Shown: positions 23,480 through 32,118, counted from the stretch's first letter. The stretch: 40,896 nucleotides of DNA from an uncultured Faecalibacterium sp. (GCA_934525845.1 CAKSZS010000019.1:1-40896), one strand, 5' to 3'. The notes: generated by a model from the sequence alone, not told the origin. Program-made: numbers and translations.

Positions 23480-24202
23480 ATGCGATTGGATAAATACTTA
23501 GCCGAGACCGCCCAGTGCACCCGCAGTGAAGCCAAAGCCCTGCTGGCCAAGGGCCGTGTGCAGGTGAACGGCACCGTGTGCAAAAAAGGAGACACCCAGC
23601 TCAAGGAGAGCGACACCGTGGCCGTGGACGGCAAGGCGCTGGCCTATCAGAAATTCGTGTACCTCATGCTCAACAAGCCGGAGGGGGTGGTGAGTGCCTC
23701 CACCGACAAGCGGGACACCACCGTGGTGGACCTGGTGGGGGATGCCTACCCCCGGCGGGAGCTGTTCCCGGCGGGCCGGCTGGATAAGACCAGCACCGGC
23801 TTTGTGCTGCTGACCGATGACGGCGGCTTTGCCCACGATATCCTGGCCCCCAAGCGCCACGTCTCCAAGACCTACACCGTGACCCTGGACACTCCGCTGA
23901 CCGAGGAAATGCGCACCGGCTTTGCCGAGGGGGTCACGCTGGCGGATGGTACGGCCCTTTCGCCCGCCGAGGTCACCGCCCTGACGGAGGACGGCCTGAC
24001 CGTGCGGGTGGTGCTCCGGCAGGGGGTCTACCACCAGATCAAGCGGATGTTCGGCGTGTACGGCGCGGGGGTCAACACCCTGCACCGGGACGCCATCGGC
24101 GGGCTGGCCCTGGATCCGGCGCTTGCACCAGGGCAGTGGAGGGAACTTTCGGACGATGAGGTGGAAAAAATTTCCATGCTGGGCGCTGCCCTTTTCACCT
24201 GA
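23480..24202 (+). CDS. rsuA: 16S rRNA pseudouridine(516) synthase family (RsuA)
   Basis: 240-aa RNA-modifying enzyme. Residues 1-55 are an S4 RNA-binding domain (MRLDKYLAETAQCTRSEAKA, KGRVQVNGTVCKKGD). The catalytic domain follows: YLMLNKPEGVVSAS and the motif GRLDKTSTGFVLLTDDG with the catalytic Asp. The C-terminal part contains VYHQIKRMFGVYGAGVNTLHRDAIGG, typical of the RsuA/RluB/E/F branch. RsuA rather than RluB is chosen for length and S4 type; that choice is less certain than the family. AAAGGAG precedes the ATG. Confidence 0.9.
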   Translation: MRLDKYLAETAQCTRSEAKALLAKGRVQVNGTVCKKGDTQLKESDTVAVDGKALAYQKFVYLMLNKPEGVVSASTDKRDTTVVDLVGDAYPRRELFPAGRLDKTSTGFVLLTDDGGFAHDILAPKRHVSKTYTVTLDTPLTEEMRTGFAEGVTLADGTALSPAEVTALTEDGLTVRVVLRQGVYHQIKRMFGVYGAGVNTLHRDAIGGLALDPALAPGQWRELSDDEVEKISMLGAALFT

Positions 24203-24247
24203 TTTTCAAAAAAACATCACAATTTCAGGCTAAAATGGTACCAAGAA

Positions 24248-24328
24248 CCACGCAAAAAGGCACTTTTTTGGCGTGGAATGCCCCGGAAAGATAATTTCAA
24301 CAAGAAAGAATTATCTTTTTTGTTGAAA
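24248..24328. repeat. Two AT-rich hairpins between rsuA and the PucR-type gene
   Basis: First, CCACGCAAAAA pairs with TTTTTTGGCGTGG (24248-24276). Second, TTTCAACAAGAAAGA pairs with TCTTTTTTGTTGAAA (24295-24328) with a 4-base loop. They lie directly before the promoter at 24333. The first may end rsuA transcription; the second could be an operator or cruciform. Confidence 0.55.
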
Positions 24329-24332
24329 TATG

Positions 24333-24361
24333 TTGCAAAAGTAAATTCTTTTGTGTAAAAT
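24333..24361 (+). promoter_or_regulatory. Promoter of the PucR/CdaR-type regulator
   Basis: TTGCAA (24333-24338), 17-base spacer, TAAAAT (24356-24361). Confidence 0.65.
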
Positions 24362-24444
24362 ATAGATTGTAATGCAGCGAAATTGGTGAAAATCACCAGC
24401 GCTGCCGCTGCGGTCTGTACAAATGAGGAAAAGGGGTATCCATT

Positions 24445-25530
24445 ATGGCCAATAGAGTATTTCAAAGCGTGATCTACCAGATGAAAGACGCGATCAACCG
24501 GGTGGTCGGCGTGGTGGATGAGACCGGCGCTGTTATTTCCTGCTCGGAGCTGAATCTGATCGGCGAGGTGCGCGAGGGCTTTATGGCGGAGCGTCTGACC
24601 GCAGGCGACCGCTTTGTGCGCGATGGCTACACTTATCAGCAGTTCTCCAGCGCAAAGCATAACGATTATGCAGTGTTCGTGGAAGGCGCGGACGAGACGG
24701 CGGGTCAGTTTGCGGCCGTCCTGTCCATCAGCCTGCAGAGCATCAAGCAGTACCACGATGAAAAGTTCGACAAGTCCAACTTCATCAAGAACGTGGTGCT
24801 GGACAACATCCTGCCCGGCGATATCTATGCCAAGGCCCGTGAGCTGCACTTTGCCACCGACGTGTCCCGTGTGGTGTTCATCGTGCGGGTGACCAGCGGC
24901 GGCGATATCTCCGCTTACGATGTGGTCAGCAGCCTGTTCCCGGACAAGCAGAAGGATTTTGTCTTCAACATCAGCGAGACCGATACCGTTCTGGTCAAGG
25001 AGATCCGCAAGGGCATCGACCGCACAGATATGGAAAAGCTGGCGGCCAGCATTGTGGATACCCTGTCCGGCGAGCATTACATCAAGGCTGTCGTGGGCAT
25101 CGGCACCCCGATCTCCAACGTCAAGGATCTGGCTACTTCCTTCAAGGAAGCCCAGATCGCCATGGAGGTCAGCAAGGTGTTCGACACCGAAAAGCAGATC
25201 ATCCGCTACGACAACCTGGGCATTGCCCGCCTGATCTATCAGCTGCCCACCACCGTGTGCGAGATGTTCCTGCGCGAGGTGTTCAAGCAGGGCAGCATCG
25301 AGAGCCTGGATCAGGAGACCCTGTTCACCATCCAGCGCTTCTTTGAGAACAACCTGAACGTCTCTGAGACCAGCCGCGGTCTGTTTGTGCACCGCAACAC
25401 GCTGGTGTATCGTCTGGAAAAGATCAAAAAGCTGACCGGCCTGGACCTGCGTGAGTTCGACGATGCCATCGTCTTCAAGGTGGCATTGATGGTCAAGAAG
25501 TACCTGTCCAACAACCCGGCCAAATATTGA
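24445..25530 (+). CDS. PucR/CdaR-family transcriptional regulator
   Basis: 361-aa regulator. The N-terminal 100 residues are a sensor-like region (VVGVVDETGAVISCSELNLI), the middle is a GGDEF-related CdaR domain (VVFIVRVTSG ... AVVGIGTPISNVKDLATSF), and the end is the PucR helix-turn-helix: FFENNLNVSETSRGLFVHRN and TLVYRLEKIKKLTGLDLREF. Relatives respond to small metabolites such as sugar diacids or purines, but the ligand here is unknown. It is followed by its own terminator, so it is not strictly in the ftsE operon, although the order regulator-ftsE-ftsX seems to recur in relatives as I recall. Confidence 0.85.
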   Translation: MANRVFQSVIYQMKDAINRVVGVVDETGAVISCSELNLIGEVREGFMAERLTAGDRFVRDGYTYQQFSSAKHNDYAVFVEGADETAGQFAAVLSISLQSIKQYHDEKFDKSNFIKNVVLDNILPGDIYAKARELHFATDVSRVVFIVRVTSGGDISAYDVVSSLFPDKQKDFVFNISETDTVLVKEIRKGIDRTDMEKLAASIVDTLSGEHYIKAVVGIGTPISNVKDLATSFKEAQIAMEVSKVFDTEKQIIRYDNLGIARLIYQLPTTVCEMFLREVFKQGSIESLDQETLFTIQRFFENNLNVSETSRGLFVHRNTLVYRLEKIKKLTGLDLREFDDAIVFKVALMVKKYLSNNPAKY

Positions 25531-25562
25531 TGCAGCTGCCGCACAGCATCCTCTGGCGGCAC

Positions 25563-25602
25563 AGAACCGGCCGCTCGCAACCGATGCTGGCCGGTTCTTT
25601 TT
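25563..25602 (+). terminator. Terminator after the PucR-type gene
   Basis: AGAACCGGCC pairs with GGCCGGTTCT, then a T5 run. Confidence 0.88.
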
Positions 25603-25732
25603 GCTTGCAGAGAAACCTTCTCCGGAGCGGGAAGCGCAGTCCGGCAGACGCAGAAAACGCGCTTGGGAAAGCGGCTGAACAAAGCGGGTATGACCATCAA
25701 AAAAATTTTGATGTCAGGAGCTATTTTATTCG

Positions 25733-26461
25733 ATGATAGATTTTGAACACGTCTCCAAAGAATACAAAAAAGGCGGCCGTCTGGCGCTGGAGGACATCAA
25801 CCTTCATGTGGATGACGGAGAATTCGTCTTTCTGCTGGGGCACTCCGGTGCGGGCAAATCCACCCTGCTGAAGCTGATCCTGCGGGAAGAGCTGCCCACC
25901 TCCGGCAAGGTCACCGTGCTGGGGCAGGACGTCAGGCGTCTGCGCCGCCGCAAGGTGCCGTATCTGCGCCGGCAGATGGGCATCATCTTTCAGGATTTCC
26001 GGCTGATCCCCTCCATGACGGTGTATGAGAACATCGCCTTTGCCATGCACGTCACCAACGTCAAGCGCAAGCTCATCCGGGAACGGGTGCAGTATATGCT
26101 GGAACTGGTGCATCTGGAAGATAAGGCAAACGTCTATCCGGATACCCTGTCCGGCGGCGAACAGCAGCGTGTGGCGGTGGCCCGTGCGCTGGTGCACGGC
26201 CCCAAGCTGGTCATCGCGGACGAACCCACCGGCAACATCGACCCGGAACTGAGCCTGGAAATGATGGAGCTGCTGGAACGGGTGAGCCAGAACGGCATCA
26301 CGGTGCTGGTGGTCACCCACGAGCACGAGCTGGTGCATCAGTTCCACCAGCGGGTGGTCACCCTGAAAGAGGGCCGCATCGTTTCGGACGTGCCCGCAGA
26401 CCCTGAGGCTGTGGCAAAGCGCCGCAAAGAAAAAGAAGAAAAGGAGGCGGCAGCGGTATGA
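25733..26461 (+). CDS. ftsE: Cell division ATP-binding protein FtsE
   Basis: 242-aa ABC ATPase that, with FtsX, relays cytoplasmic division signals to peptidoglycan hydrolases outside. Walker A is GHSGAGKST (about residues 37-45), Q-loop GIIFQDFRL, ABC signature LSGGEQQRVAVARAL, Walker B LVIADEPTGNID and switch His in VVTHEHELV. A charged tail (KRRKEKEEKE) extends the usual length by about 15 residues. The ribosome-binding site CAGGAG is 12 bases before the ATG, slightly far. The stop overlaps the ftsX start. Confidence 0.96.
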   Translation: MIDFEHVSKEYKKGGRLALEDINLHVDDGEFVFLLGHSGAGKSTLLKLILREELPTSGKVTVLGQDVRRLRRRKVPYLRRQMGIIFQDFRLIPSMTVYENIAFAMHVTNVKRKLIRERVQYMLELVHLEDKANVYPDTLSGGEQQRVAVARALVHGPKLVIADEPTGNIDPELSLEMMELLERVSQNGITVLVVTHEHELVHQFHQRVVTLKEGRIVSDVPADPEAVAKRRKEKEEKEAAAV

Positions 26462-27366
26462 TGCACATCTCCACCTTCTTTTTTCTGTTCCGGCGCGGTC
26501 TGCGCAACCTGGGCAAACACTGGGCCATGACCATCGCCTGCATTGCGTCGCTCAGTGTCTGCATGACCCTGAATACCTTTGCCAGTCTGGCGGAGGTCAA
26601 CGTGGACAGTCTGGTGAGCTATCTGGGCACCCAGAACGAAACGGTCGTTTATCTGGATCCGGACTGCGACGAGGAGACCGCCGCAGAAGTCGGCCAGAAG
26701 CTGGCCGCGATCCCCGGCATCAGCGGGGTGCAGTACGTTTCCAAGCAGGATGTGCTGGACACCTACCGCGGCTACATGGAAGACTACTCCTCCTTGTGGG
26801 ACGAGTTTGAGACGGACAACCCCTTCAAGGCAAACTACCGGGTGACGGTGGGGAATCTGAGCCGTCTGTCCGCACTGACCCGGAAGATGCAGGCCATCCC
26901 GGGCGTGTACAGTGTGACGGCGCCTGTGGAAATGACCAACATCTTTGTGCAGATCCAGCAGGCCGTGACCCGGGGCGGGCGCGCCATTGTGCTGGTGCTG
27001 ATGATCGTCAGCATCGTCACCGTGGGCAGCACCATCCGCCTGAGCGTGTTCGCCCGGCGGCGTGAGATCGAGATCATGAAATATGTGGGTGCGACCAATG
27101 CGCTGGTCACCCTGCCCTTTGTCATCGAGGGTCTGGCCATCGGTCTGATCTCCGGCGGCATCACGGCAGGCGTCAGCGTGGCGGCATACTCCTATACGGT
27201 CAGCGCGGCCAGCACCCTGGGCGGTCTTTGGAAGCTGCTCATGGGTCATGCGCTGGTGCCGGTGGCCAACGTCTGGCCGACCATCCTGACCCTCAGCCTG
27301 GCAGGCGGTGCCCTTGTGGGCGGCTTGGGCAGCCTGTTCTCCCTCCGGAAGCATCTGAATGTCTGA
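26458..27366 (+). CDS. ftsX: Cell division permease-like protein FtsX
   Basis: 302-aa membrane partner of FtsE. A transmembrane helix near residues 20-42 (GKHWAMTIACIASLSVCMTL) is followed by the extracytoplasmic loop that activates hydrolases (about 45-170), then three helices, one at IVLVLMIVSIVTVGSTIRL, with the family loop FARRREIEIMKYVGATN. It overlaps ftsE by four bases (ATGA), so a 1:1 complex is favoured. Its likely target is the M23 protein encoded next. Confidence 0.95.
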   Translation: MMHISTFFFLFRRGLRNLGKHWAMTIACIASLSVCMTLNTFASLAEVNVDSLVSYLGTQNETVVYLDPDCDEETAAEVGQKLAAIPGISGVQYVSKQDVLDTYRGYMEDYSSLWDEFETDNPFKANYRVTVGNLSRLSALTRKMQAIPGVYSVTAPVEMTNIFVQIQQAVTRGGRAIVLVLMIVSIVTVGSTIRLSVFARRREIEIMKYVGATNALVTLPFVIEGLAIGLISGGITAGVSVAAYSYTVSAASTLGGLWKLLMGHALVPVANVWPTILTLSLAGGALVGGLGSLFSLRKHLNV

Positions 27367-27384
27367 TCGAAAGGAGCATCCTCT

Positions 27385-28719
27385 GTGAAAAAAGCAATGC
27401 ACGCAAAGCCGTTCCAGTGGAAGCTGACCGGCTATACGCCCCGGCACGCCAAACCGGAAAGCAGCCGTACCCGGCTGGTGCGGGCGGTGAGCCTGTGCCT
27501 GGCCTGTGCCTGTCTGCTGACGGCTATGGCGGTCTATCCGGCAGCGTCTGCTGCAGCGAGCAGCAGCTCCAGCAGTATGTCGGCGCTGCAGAACAAGCTG
27601 GACAAGCTGTCGGAGTCCATCAAGCAGCACCAGCAGGAACTGTCGGATGCCAAAAAGAAGGAAGTTGCAGCCAACAAGCTGGAAGCGGAGCTGAAAGAAA
27701 AGGTTGCGGTCCTGCAGGATCAGATCACTGTGCTCGGCGGCCAGATCGCATCCGTACAGAACAGCATTGGCCAGACGGAGCAGCAGATCAGCGACAAGGA
27801 GACCGAGATCGCCCAGAAGGAGACCGAGATCGAAGCGCAGTGGGATGCGTTCAAAAAGCATATGTCGGCCATGCAGGAACTGCGGGACGGCGGCAGCGTT
27901 GCCATGCTCAGCTCGGTCAAGGATCTGTACGAGCTGCTGACCTTCAATGAGGTCATGCAGGACATCTCGGTGAAGGATACCGAGATCATGGACAACATGA
28001 AAGACGCCAAGCAGGTCCTGGAAGACGACAAGACCGAGCTGGAAGCCCAGCGCGCCGACCTCAAGAGCCAGAAGGCGGATCTGGACAGCCAGAACGCACA
28101 GATGAAGGCCAAGCAGACCGAGCTGACCAACAGCATTTCGGACGCAAAGCTTTCTGCGGCGGAAGCCCAGCAGGCGCAGAAGGATGCGCAGGCGGCCATT
28201 GAGTCGGACGAACTGAATTATCAGGCCGTCAAGAAGGAAATCCAGAAGCTGATCGCCGCTGCCGCAGCTGCGAAGCCGCAGCTGAGCTTTACCGGCTTTA
28301 TGTGCCCGCTGAAGAGCTACAGCCGCGTGTCCAGTGAGTACGGGTGGCGCAAGAACCCGGTGACCGGCGTCAACCGCCTGCACGCCGGCATGGATTTTGC
28401 AGCCGCCAGCGGCACGCCCATCTACGCAGCGGCCAGCGGTTATGTACAGGTGGCCGGCTGGTCCAGCGGTGGTTACGGCAATTACGTCATCATCTACCAC
28501 GGTAAGATGTCGGATGGCAATACCTACAGCACCCTGTACGGCCATATGAAGTCGGTGGCCACCAGCGCAGGCAAGTATGTCAAGCAGGGAGAGCTGATCG
28601 GCTATGTGGGCACCACCGGCAACTCGACCGGCAATCATCTGCATCTGGAAGTGTGGCAGGGCGGCAATAAGGCCAATGCTGTGAATCCCCGCAAGTATAT
28701 TCCCATTCCGCACAACTGA
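27385..28719 (+). CDS. EnvC-like murein hydrolase with coiled coil and M23 domain
   Basis: 444-aa exported protein, probably the hydrolase regulated by FtsEX at the septum. An N-terminal signal/anchor lies at about residues 33-55 (AVSLCLACACLLTAMAVYPA). A long coiled coil rich in Lys, Glu and Gln runs from about 65 to 290. The M23 LytM peptidase domain (about 305-440) keeps the zinc ligands: HxxxD in RLHAGMDFAA and HxH in GNHLHLEVW, so unlike E. coli EnvC it may be catalytically active. It starts with GTG; AAAGGAG lies eight bases before. The order ftsE-ftsX-M23 is the standard arrangement. Confidence 0.9.
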   Translation: MKKAMHAKPFQWKLTGYTPRHAKPESSRTRLVRAVSLCLACACLLTAMAVYPAASAAASSSSSSMSALQNKLDKLSESIKQHQQELSDAKKKEVAANKLEAELKEKVAVLQDQITVLGGQIASVQNSIGQTEQQISDKETEIAQKETEIEAQWDAFKKHMSAMQELRDGGSVAMLSSVKDLYELLTFNEVMQDISVKDTEIMDNMKDAKQVLEDDKTELEAQRADLKSQKADLDSQNAQMKAKQTELTNSISDAKLSAAEAQQAQKDAQAAIESDELNYQAVKKEIQKLIAAAAAAKPQLSFTGFMCPLKSYSRVSSEYGWRKNPVTGVNRLHAGMDFAAASGTPIYAAASGYVQVAGWSSGGYGNYVIIYHGKMSDGNTYSTLYGHMKSVATSAGKYVKQGELIGYVGTTGNSTGNHLHLEVWQGGNKANAVNPRKYIPIPHN

Positions 28720-28737
28720 TGAAGGAGTCTGGTTTTT

Positions 28738-28842
28738 ATGAAAGAACAAAAACGCAAGCGTGCACTGCGCATTGCCTGCCTGGCGATGGCGGGGCTGTTT
28801 GTGATCTCGCTGCTGGCAAGCGTCCTGCTGATGCTGCTGTAA
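28738..28842 (+). CDS. 34-aa single-pass membrane protein
   Basis: Small gene between the M23 protein and the S41 protease. AAGGAG lies ten bases before the ATG and the next gene's site follows right after the stop. The product has a basic head (MKEQKRKRALR) and one hydrophobic helix (IACLAMAGLFVISLLASVLL), so it should insert with the head inside. No family is recognised. Its place in the operon suggests a small helper of FtsEX or the protease, but spurious translation cannot be excluded. Confidence 0.6.
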   Translation: MKEQKRKRALRIACLAMAGLFVISLLASVLLMLL

Positions 28843-28858
28843 CAGGAGGGAACACCCT

Positions 28859-30238
28859 ATGAACCGTAAAATTTCTGTGGGCATGGCAGTCACCATTGTG
28901 ATCCTGGCCATCACGGTCACCTTTTCCATCACCATGCTGGTGGCGATGCGGCTGTTCGACAGCACGGTCAGCAGTGTCAAGGAAAAGGAAAGTATGTACA
29001 ACAAGATCGCGGAGGTGGACCGTTATGTCCGCAGCAACGATTACTACACCATTGACGAGACAGTGCTGTACGACCGCCTGACCGCCGGCTACCTGCTGGG
29101 CACCGGTGACAAGTACGCCCGGTACTACACCGCCACCGGCTACGCGGAACTGATGAACATCCAGAACGGCACCATCGTGGGCATCGGCGTAGAGCTGGGC
29201 TTGGATCAGACCGGCTATGCCAAGGTGACCAAGGTCTACGATGGCTCTCCCGCCCAGGAGGCCGGCATCGTGGTGGGCGATTACATCACCGCCATCGACG
29301 GCACCGAGGTCAAGAGCCTGACCACCGTGGATGCGGTGCAGTCCCGCCTGCAGGGCGAGGCCGGGACCACGGTCAATGTCACCTGGCTGGACAGTGAGGC
29401 AGCGTCCCATACGGCAGACCTGACCCACTCCGGCTACACCAGCACCACCGTGGATTATCAGATGCTGGACAATGTGGGCTACATCAAGATCCGCCAGTTC
29501 GACGCCACCACCCCCAGTGAACTGGACTACGCCATCCGCGCCCTGACCGGCAGCGGGGCTGCCAGCCTGGTGTTCGACCTGCGGGACAATGCGGGCGGCA
29601 TCCTGGACGATGCCATCAGCTGCATCGACCTGATCGCCCCGGAAGGCACCGTGGCCTATGCCGAGGACAAGAACGGAAACCGCACGGTCATCGGCAGCAG
29701 CGATGACGAAAACCAGGTCACCCTGCCCATCGTCTGCCTGGTCAACGGCAACACCGCCAGCGCGGCCGAGCTGTTCGCCGCCAGCCTGCGCACCCTGAAC
29801 GGTGCCCGCCTGGTGGGCACCACCACCTATGGCAAGGGTACCATCCAGAGCAGCCCCCAGCGCCTGTCCGATGGCAGCGCCGTGAGCATCACGGTGGCAA
29901 AGCTCGTCTGCGGCGACGGCTCCTGCTTTGACGGCACCGGCCTGAGTGTAGACGTGGAGCGTGCCCTGAGCGCCGATGAAGCCAGCAGCTTCTACGATTA
30001 CACCCCGAAGACCGACCCGCAGATCCAGCGTGCCGTCAGTGCGGCCCAGCAGCTCAGCGGTACATCCACCGTGGGTGCTGCCAACGACAGCAGTGCTTCC
30101 TCTGCCGCCGCCGACAGTGAGCCGGCCGACACAGCGGACAGCACAGCCGAGCCGGAAGCCGTTTCCTCGGAGGAGACCGGTGACGCCGGAGAGCAGAGTG
30201 CTTCCAGCGAAGCTGCTGCTTCTTCCAGTGCGGAATGA
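28859..30238 (+). CDS. ctpA: S41 family C-terminal processing peptidase
   Basis: 459-aa membrane-anchored serine protease. Helix at residues 8-31 (GMAVTIVILAITVTFSITML), a helical region, a PDZ domain (about 95-180, VTKVYDGSPAQEAGIVVGDY) and the S41 domain with SLVFDLRDNAGG, the catalytic Ser in NGNTASAAELF and Lys in TTYGKGTIQ. The last 75 residues are low-complexity Ser/Ala/Glu, probably a wall-spanning linker. Such proteases trim or degrade cell-wall hydrolases, which fits its place after the FtsEX-M23 genes. AGGAGGG precedes the ATG. Confidence 0.93.
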   Translation: MNRKISVGMAVTIVILAITVTFSITMLVAMRLFDSTVSSVKEKESMYNKIAEVDRYVRSNDYYTIDETVLYDRLTAGYLLGTGDKYARYYTATGYAELMNIQNGTIVGIGVELGLDQTGYAKVTKVYDGSPAQEAGIVVGDYITAIDGTEVKSLTTVDAVQSRLQGEAGTTVNVTWLDSEAASHTADLTHSGYTSTTVDYQMLDNVGYIKIRQFDATTPSELDYAIRALTGSGAASLVFDLRDNAGGILDDAISCIDLIAPEGTVAYAEDKNGNRTVIGSSDDENQVTLPIVCLVNGNTASAAELFAASLRTLNGARLVGTTTYGKGTIQSSPQRLSDGSAVSITVAKLVCGDGSCFDGTGLSVDVERALSADEASSFYDYTPKTDPQIQRAVSAAQQLSGTSTVGAANDSSASSAAADSEPADTADSTAEPEAVSSEETGDAGEQSASSEAAASSSAE

Positions 30239-30301
30239 CCCGTTCCCCTTGAAGATGCCCGGAGCAAATGCAGCGGGCGTTTGAAATCGCAAAAAAACTT
30301 T

Positions 30302-30336
30302 AAAAGGCTGCTGCAAATTTTGCAACAGCCTTTTTT
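30302..30336 (+). terminator. Terminator of the ftsE-ctpA operon
   Basis: AAAAGGCTGCTGCAA pairs with TTGCAACAGCCTTTT, followed by T's. Confidence 0.92.
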
Positions 30337-30355
30337 CTGAGAAAGGATGGAATCC

Positions 30356-31225
30356 ATGCCCGAACTGACCGACCTCTCCGTGATCCGCGCCCTGTGCGAA
30401 AAATACGATTTTGCGCTTTCCAAGGGCTTTGGACAGAACTTTATCATCAACCCGGGCATCCCCACCAAGATCGTGGACGCCAGCGGTGTGGATAAACGCT
30501 GCGGCGTCATCGAGATCGGCCCCGGCATCGGCGTGCTGACCAAAGAACTGGCCAAGCGTGCGGCCAAAGTGGTATCCATTGAGGTGGACGAACGTCTGCC
30601 GCCCCTGTTGGCCGAGACCATGGCTGGAGTGGACAACTTCAAGCTGGTCCTGCAGGACGTGCTGAAGGTAGACCTGAAAGCTCTTATTGAAGAGGAGTTT
30701 CCCGGAATGCCGGTGGCCGTCTGTGCGAACCTGCCGTATTACATCACCAGCCCCATCGTCATGAAGCTGCTGGGCGACCGTCTGCCCATCGAGAGCCTGA
30801 CCGTCATGGTACAGAAGGAAGCTGCCGACCGCCTGGCCGCAGTGCCCGGCACCCGGGCGTCCAGCGCCATCAGCTGCGCCGTGAACTACTACGCAACCTC
30901 GAAGCTGATGTTCACCGCTGCGCCGGGCAGCTTCTACCCGGCGCCCAAGGTCACCAGCGCAGTGGTGCGCATGGATATCCGCCCGCAGCCCGCTGTGCAG
31001 GTAGAGGACGAGGAGGGCTACTTTGCCCTGATCCGTGCGGCCTTTGGCCAGCGCCGCAAGACCGCCGCCAACGCCATTGCCGGCGGTCTGAGCCTGCCCA
31101 AGGAGCAGGTTATCCGCGCCATTGAGGCGGCAGGCTTCGATGCCCGCATCCGCCCGGAGGCGCTCACGCTGGAGGACTTCGCAAAGATCCAGCAGACGCT
31201 CGCTGCCGGGAAGAACGCCCAGTAA
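30356..31225 (+). CDS. rsmA: 16S rRNA dimethyladenosine transferase
   Basis: 289-aa KsgA/RsmA methyltransferase, which dimethylates two adenosines near the 3' end of 16S rRNA during small-subunit assembly. Marks: SKGFGQNFIINPGI, the SAM-binding VIEIGPGIGVLTKELAKRA, and the catalytic NLPYYITSPIVM. The C-terminal domain (KVTSAVVRMDIRP ... FGQRRKTAANAIAG) is complete. The start at 30356 fits AAAGGATGG upstream better than the ATG at 30347, which abuts the AAAGG. No regulatory signal besides the preceding terminator is seen. Confidence 0.96.
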   Translation: MPELTDLSVIRALCEKYDFALSKGFGQNFIINPGIPTKIVDASGVDKRCGVIEIGPGIGVLTKELAKRAAKVVSIEVDERLPPLLAETMAGVDNFKLVLQDVLKVDLKALIEEEFPGMPVAVCANLPYYITSPIVMKLLGDRLPIESLTVMVQKEAADRLAAVPGTRASSAISCAVNYYATSKLMFTAAPGSFYPAPKVTSAVVRMDIRPQPAVQVEDEEGYFALIRAAFGQRRKTAANAIAGGLSLPKEQVIRAIEAAGFDARIRPEALTLEDFAKIQQTLAAGKNAQ

Positions 31226-31234
31226 AAACAGTCC

Positions 31235-31263
31235 TTGCCAAAAACGCACACCAGTGGTATAAT
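31235..31263 (+). promoter_or_regulatory. tRNA-Thr promoter
   Basis: TTGCCA (31235-31240), 17-base spacer, perfect TATAAT (31258-31263). Confidence 0.88.
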
Positions 31264-31278
31264 AATCAAGCAGTGTTT

Positions 31279-31353
31279 GCTGGTGTGGCGCAATGGCAGC
31301 GCAACTGATTTGTAATCAGTGGGTTGCAGGTTCAACTCCTGTCACCAGCTCCA
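31279..31353 (+). tRNA. tRNA-Thr (anticodon UGU), CCA encoded
   Basis: Acceptor GCTGGTG (31279-31285) pairs with CACCAGC (31343-31349), discriminator T, CCA at 31351-31353. The anticodon loop TTTGTAA holds TGT at 31311-31313 on a perfect ACTGA/TCAGT stem, and the T-arm GGTTCAACTCC is normal. The 3' end is the insertion site of the neighbouring element, which restores the tRNA sequence. Confidence 0.97.
31330..31353 (+). repeat. attL (tRNA-Thr 3' end)
   Basis: 24 bases, part of the intact tRNA, identical to 39397-39420. Bases before and after differ between the two copies, so the core is exactly this long. Confidence 0.93.
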
Positions 31354-31355
31354 AG

Positions 31356-31393
31356 AAAAGCCGCTTAGATTCGTAGAAATCTAGGCGGCTTTT
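31356..31393 (+). terminator. tRNA terminator supplied by the element
   Basis: AAAAGCCGC-TAGAT pairs with ATCTA-GCGGCTTTT just inside attL. The host's own terminator appears to be the one now found beyond attR at 39427-39470. Confidence 0.82.
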
Positions 31394-31400
31394 GCTATGT

Positions 31401-31424
31401 GGACAACATTTTGGACAACATTTC
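31401..31424 (+). repeat. Integrase arm-type sites at the left end
   Basis: GGACAACATTTT and GGACAACATTTC in tandem, matching the pair GGACAACACTTT x2 at 39264-39287 in the same orientation. A second pair of direct repeats, GCACTGCTTGC, is at 31502-31512 and 31525-31535. Confidence 0.65.
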
Positions 31425-31561
31425 GTGCTTTGTGGCAGCTTCTAAAGGGTTTGGGATATTCCCCAACAAGTAACCGGAACGGCGCTTTTGTACATACAAA
31501 AGCACTGCTTGCTGGTACCAAAGCGCACTGCTTGCCAGCGCAATGCACCCCGCCGGGCAGC

Positions 31562-31990
31562 TTACTGGGTGATCTCCGGCACTTCCAGCGCATCAAGGGC
31601 TGCGGCAAGCAGCTTTGTGACGGTTGATGCAGAGCGCTCCAGTTTAACACATACAAGATCAATCTTCATGCCTTGCAGATATCGGTAGTAAACGGCCATG
31701 GTCTGCATGATATCCGGCAGCGCTTCTATTGCGGTCTGAATCTCGGCATAGATCTGACAGCCCTGTGCAACCTCTGCGTCATACGCTCTTTGCAGTTCGT
31801 CAAGGCGCTGCACAGCGTCTGCGACACGGTCAGAGCGTAGACCCGTAGGAGCAACACGCACCCCGCCGGGGGTACTCTGCACAGACGTTGCGCGGCTGCG
31901 TGCGTCCTCGATCTGAAACAATATGATCTCCTGTCTGCGCTGGCTGTTCTGGTATCGGTATAACCATTCCTTTTTCTGCTCAATTGTCAC
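31562..31990 (-). CDS. DUF1492-like phage regulator
   Basis: 142-aa helical protein of the kind found at the end of Firmicutes phage regulatory or late regions (DUF1492; sigma-like). The N-terminal half is TIEQKKEWLYRYQNSQRRQE; the C-terminal half IMQTMAVYYRYLQGMKIDLV and KLERSASTVTKLLAAALDAL resembles a sigma region-4 helix-turn-helix. The start GTG at 31990 has GGGAG eight bases upstream; the longer frame reads through the 105-base repeat and is not used. It is the last element gene before attL and is separated from the capsid gene by a terminator, so it may be made separately. Family call is moderate. Confidence 0.65.
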   Translation of the reverse strand: MTIEQKKEWLYRYQNSQRRQEIILFQIEDARSRATSVQSTPGGVRVAPTGLRSDRVADAVQRLDELQRAYDAEVAQGCQIYAEIQTAIEALPDIMQTMAVYYRYLQGMKIDLVCVKLERSASTVTKLLAAALDALEVPEITQ

Positions 31991-32010
31991 GTGCTGCACT
32001 CCCTTCCAAA

Positions 32011-32043
32011 GAAAAAACGCCCACAGTGGGCAGCTGTGAGCGT
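32011..32043 (-). terminator. Terminator after the capsid gene (in repeat copy 1)
   Basis: On the minus strand ACGCTCACAG pairs with CTGTGGGCGT (one mismatch) around CTGCCCA, followed by a T6 run. Confidence 0.75.
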
Positions 32044-32118
32044 TAATTTTGGCATTTTGACGAAAACCAGTGATGCAGCACACGCCGATCGGGCCGGATT
32101 CGATAGCAAAATGCACAA
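32011..32118. repeat. 105-base direct repeat, copy 1
   Basis: Shares the order CGCCCACAG-GGGCAGCTGTGAGCGT ... GGCATTTTG ... GATGCAGCAC ... AAAATGCACAA with 38056-38162. It fills the gap between the capsid gene and the DUF1492-like gene. Confidence 0.78.
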
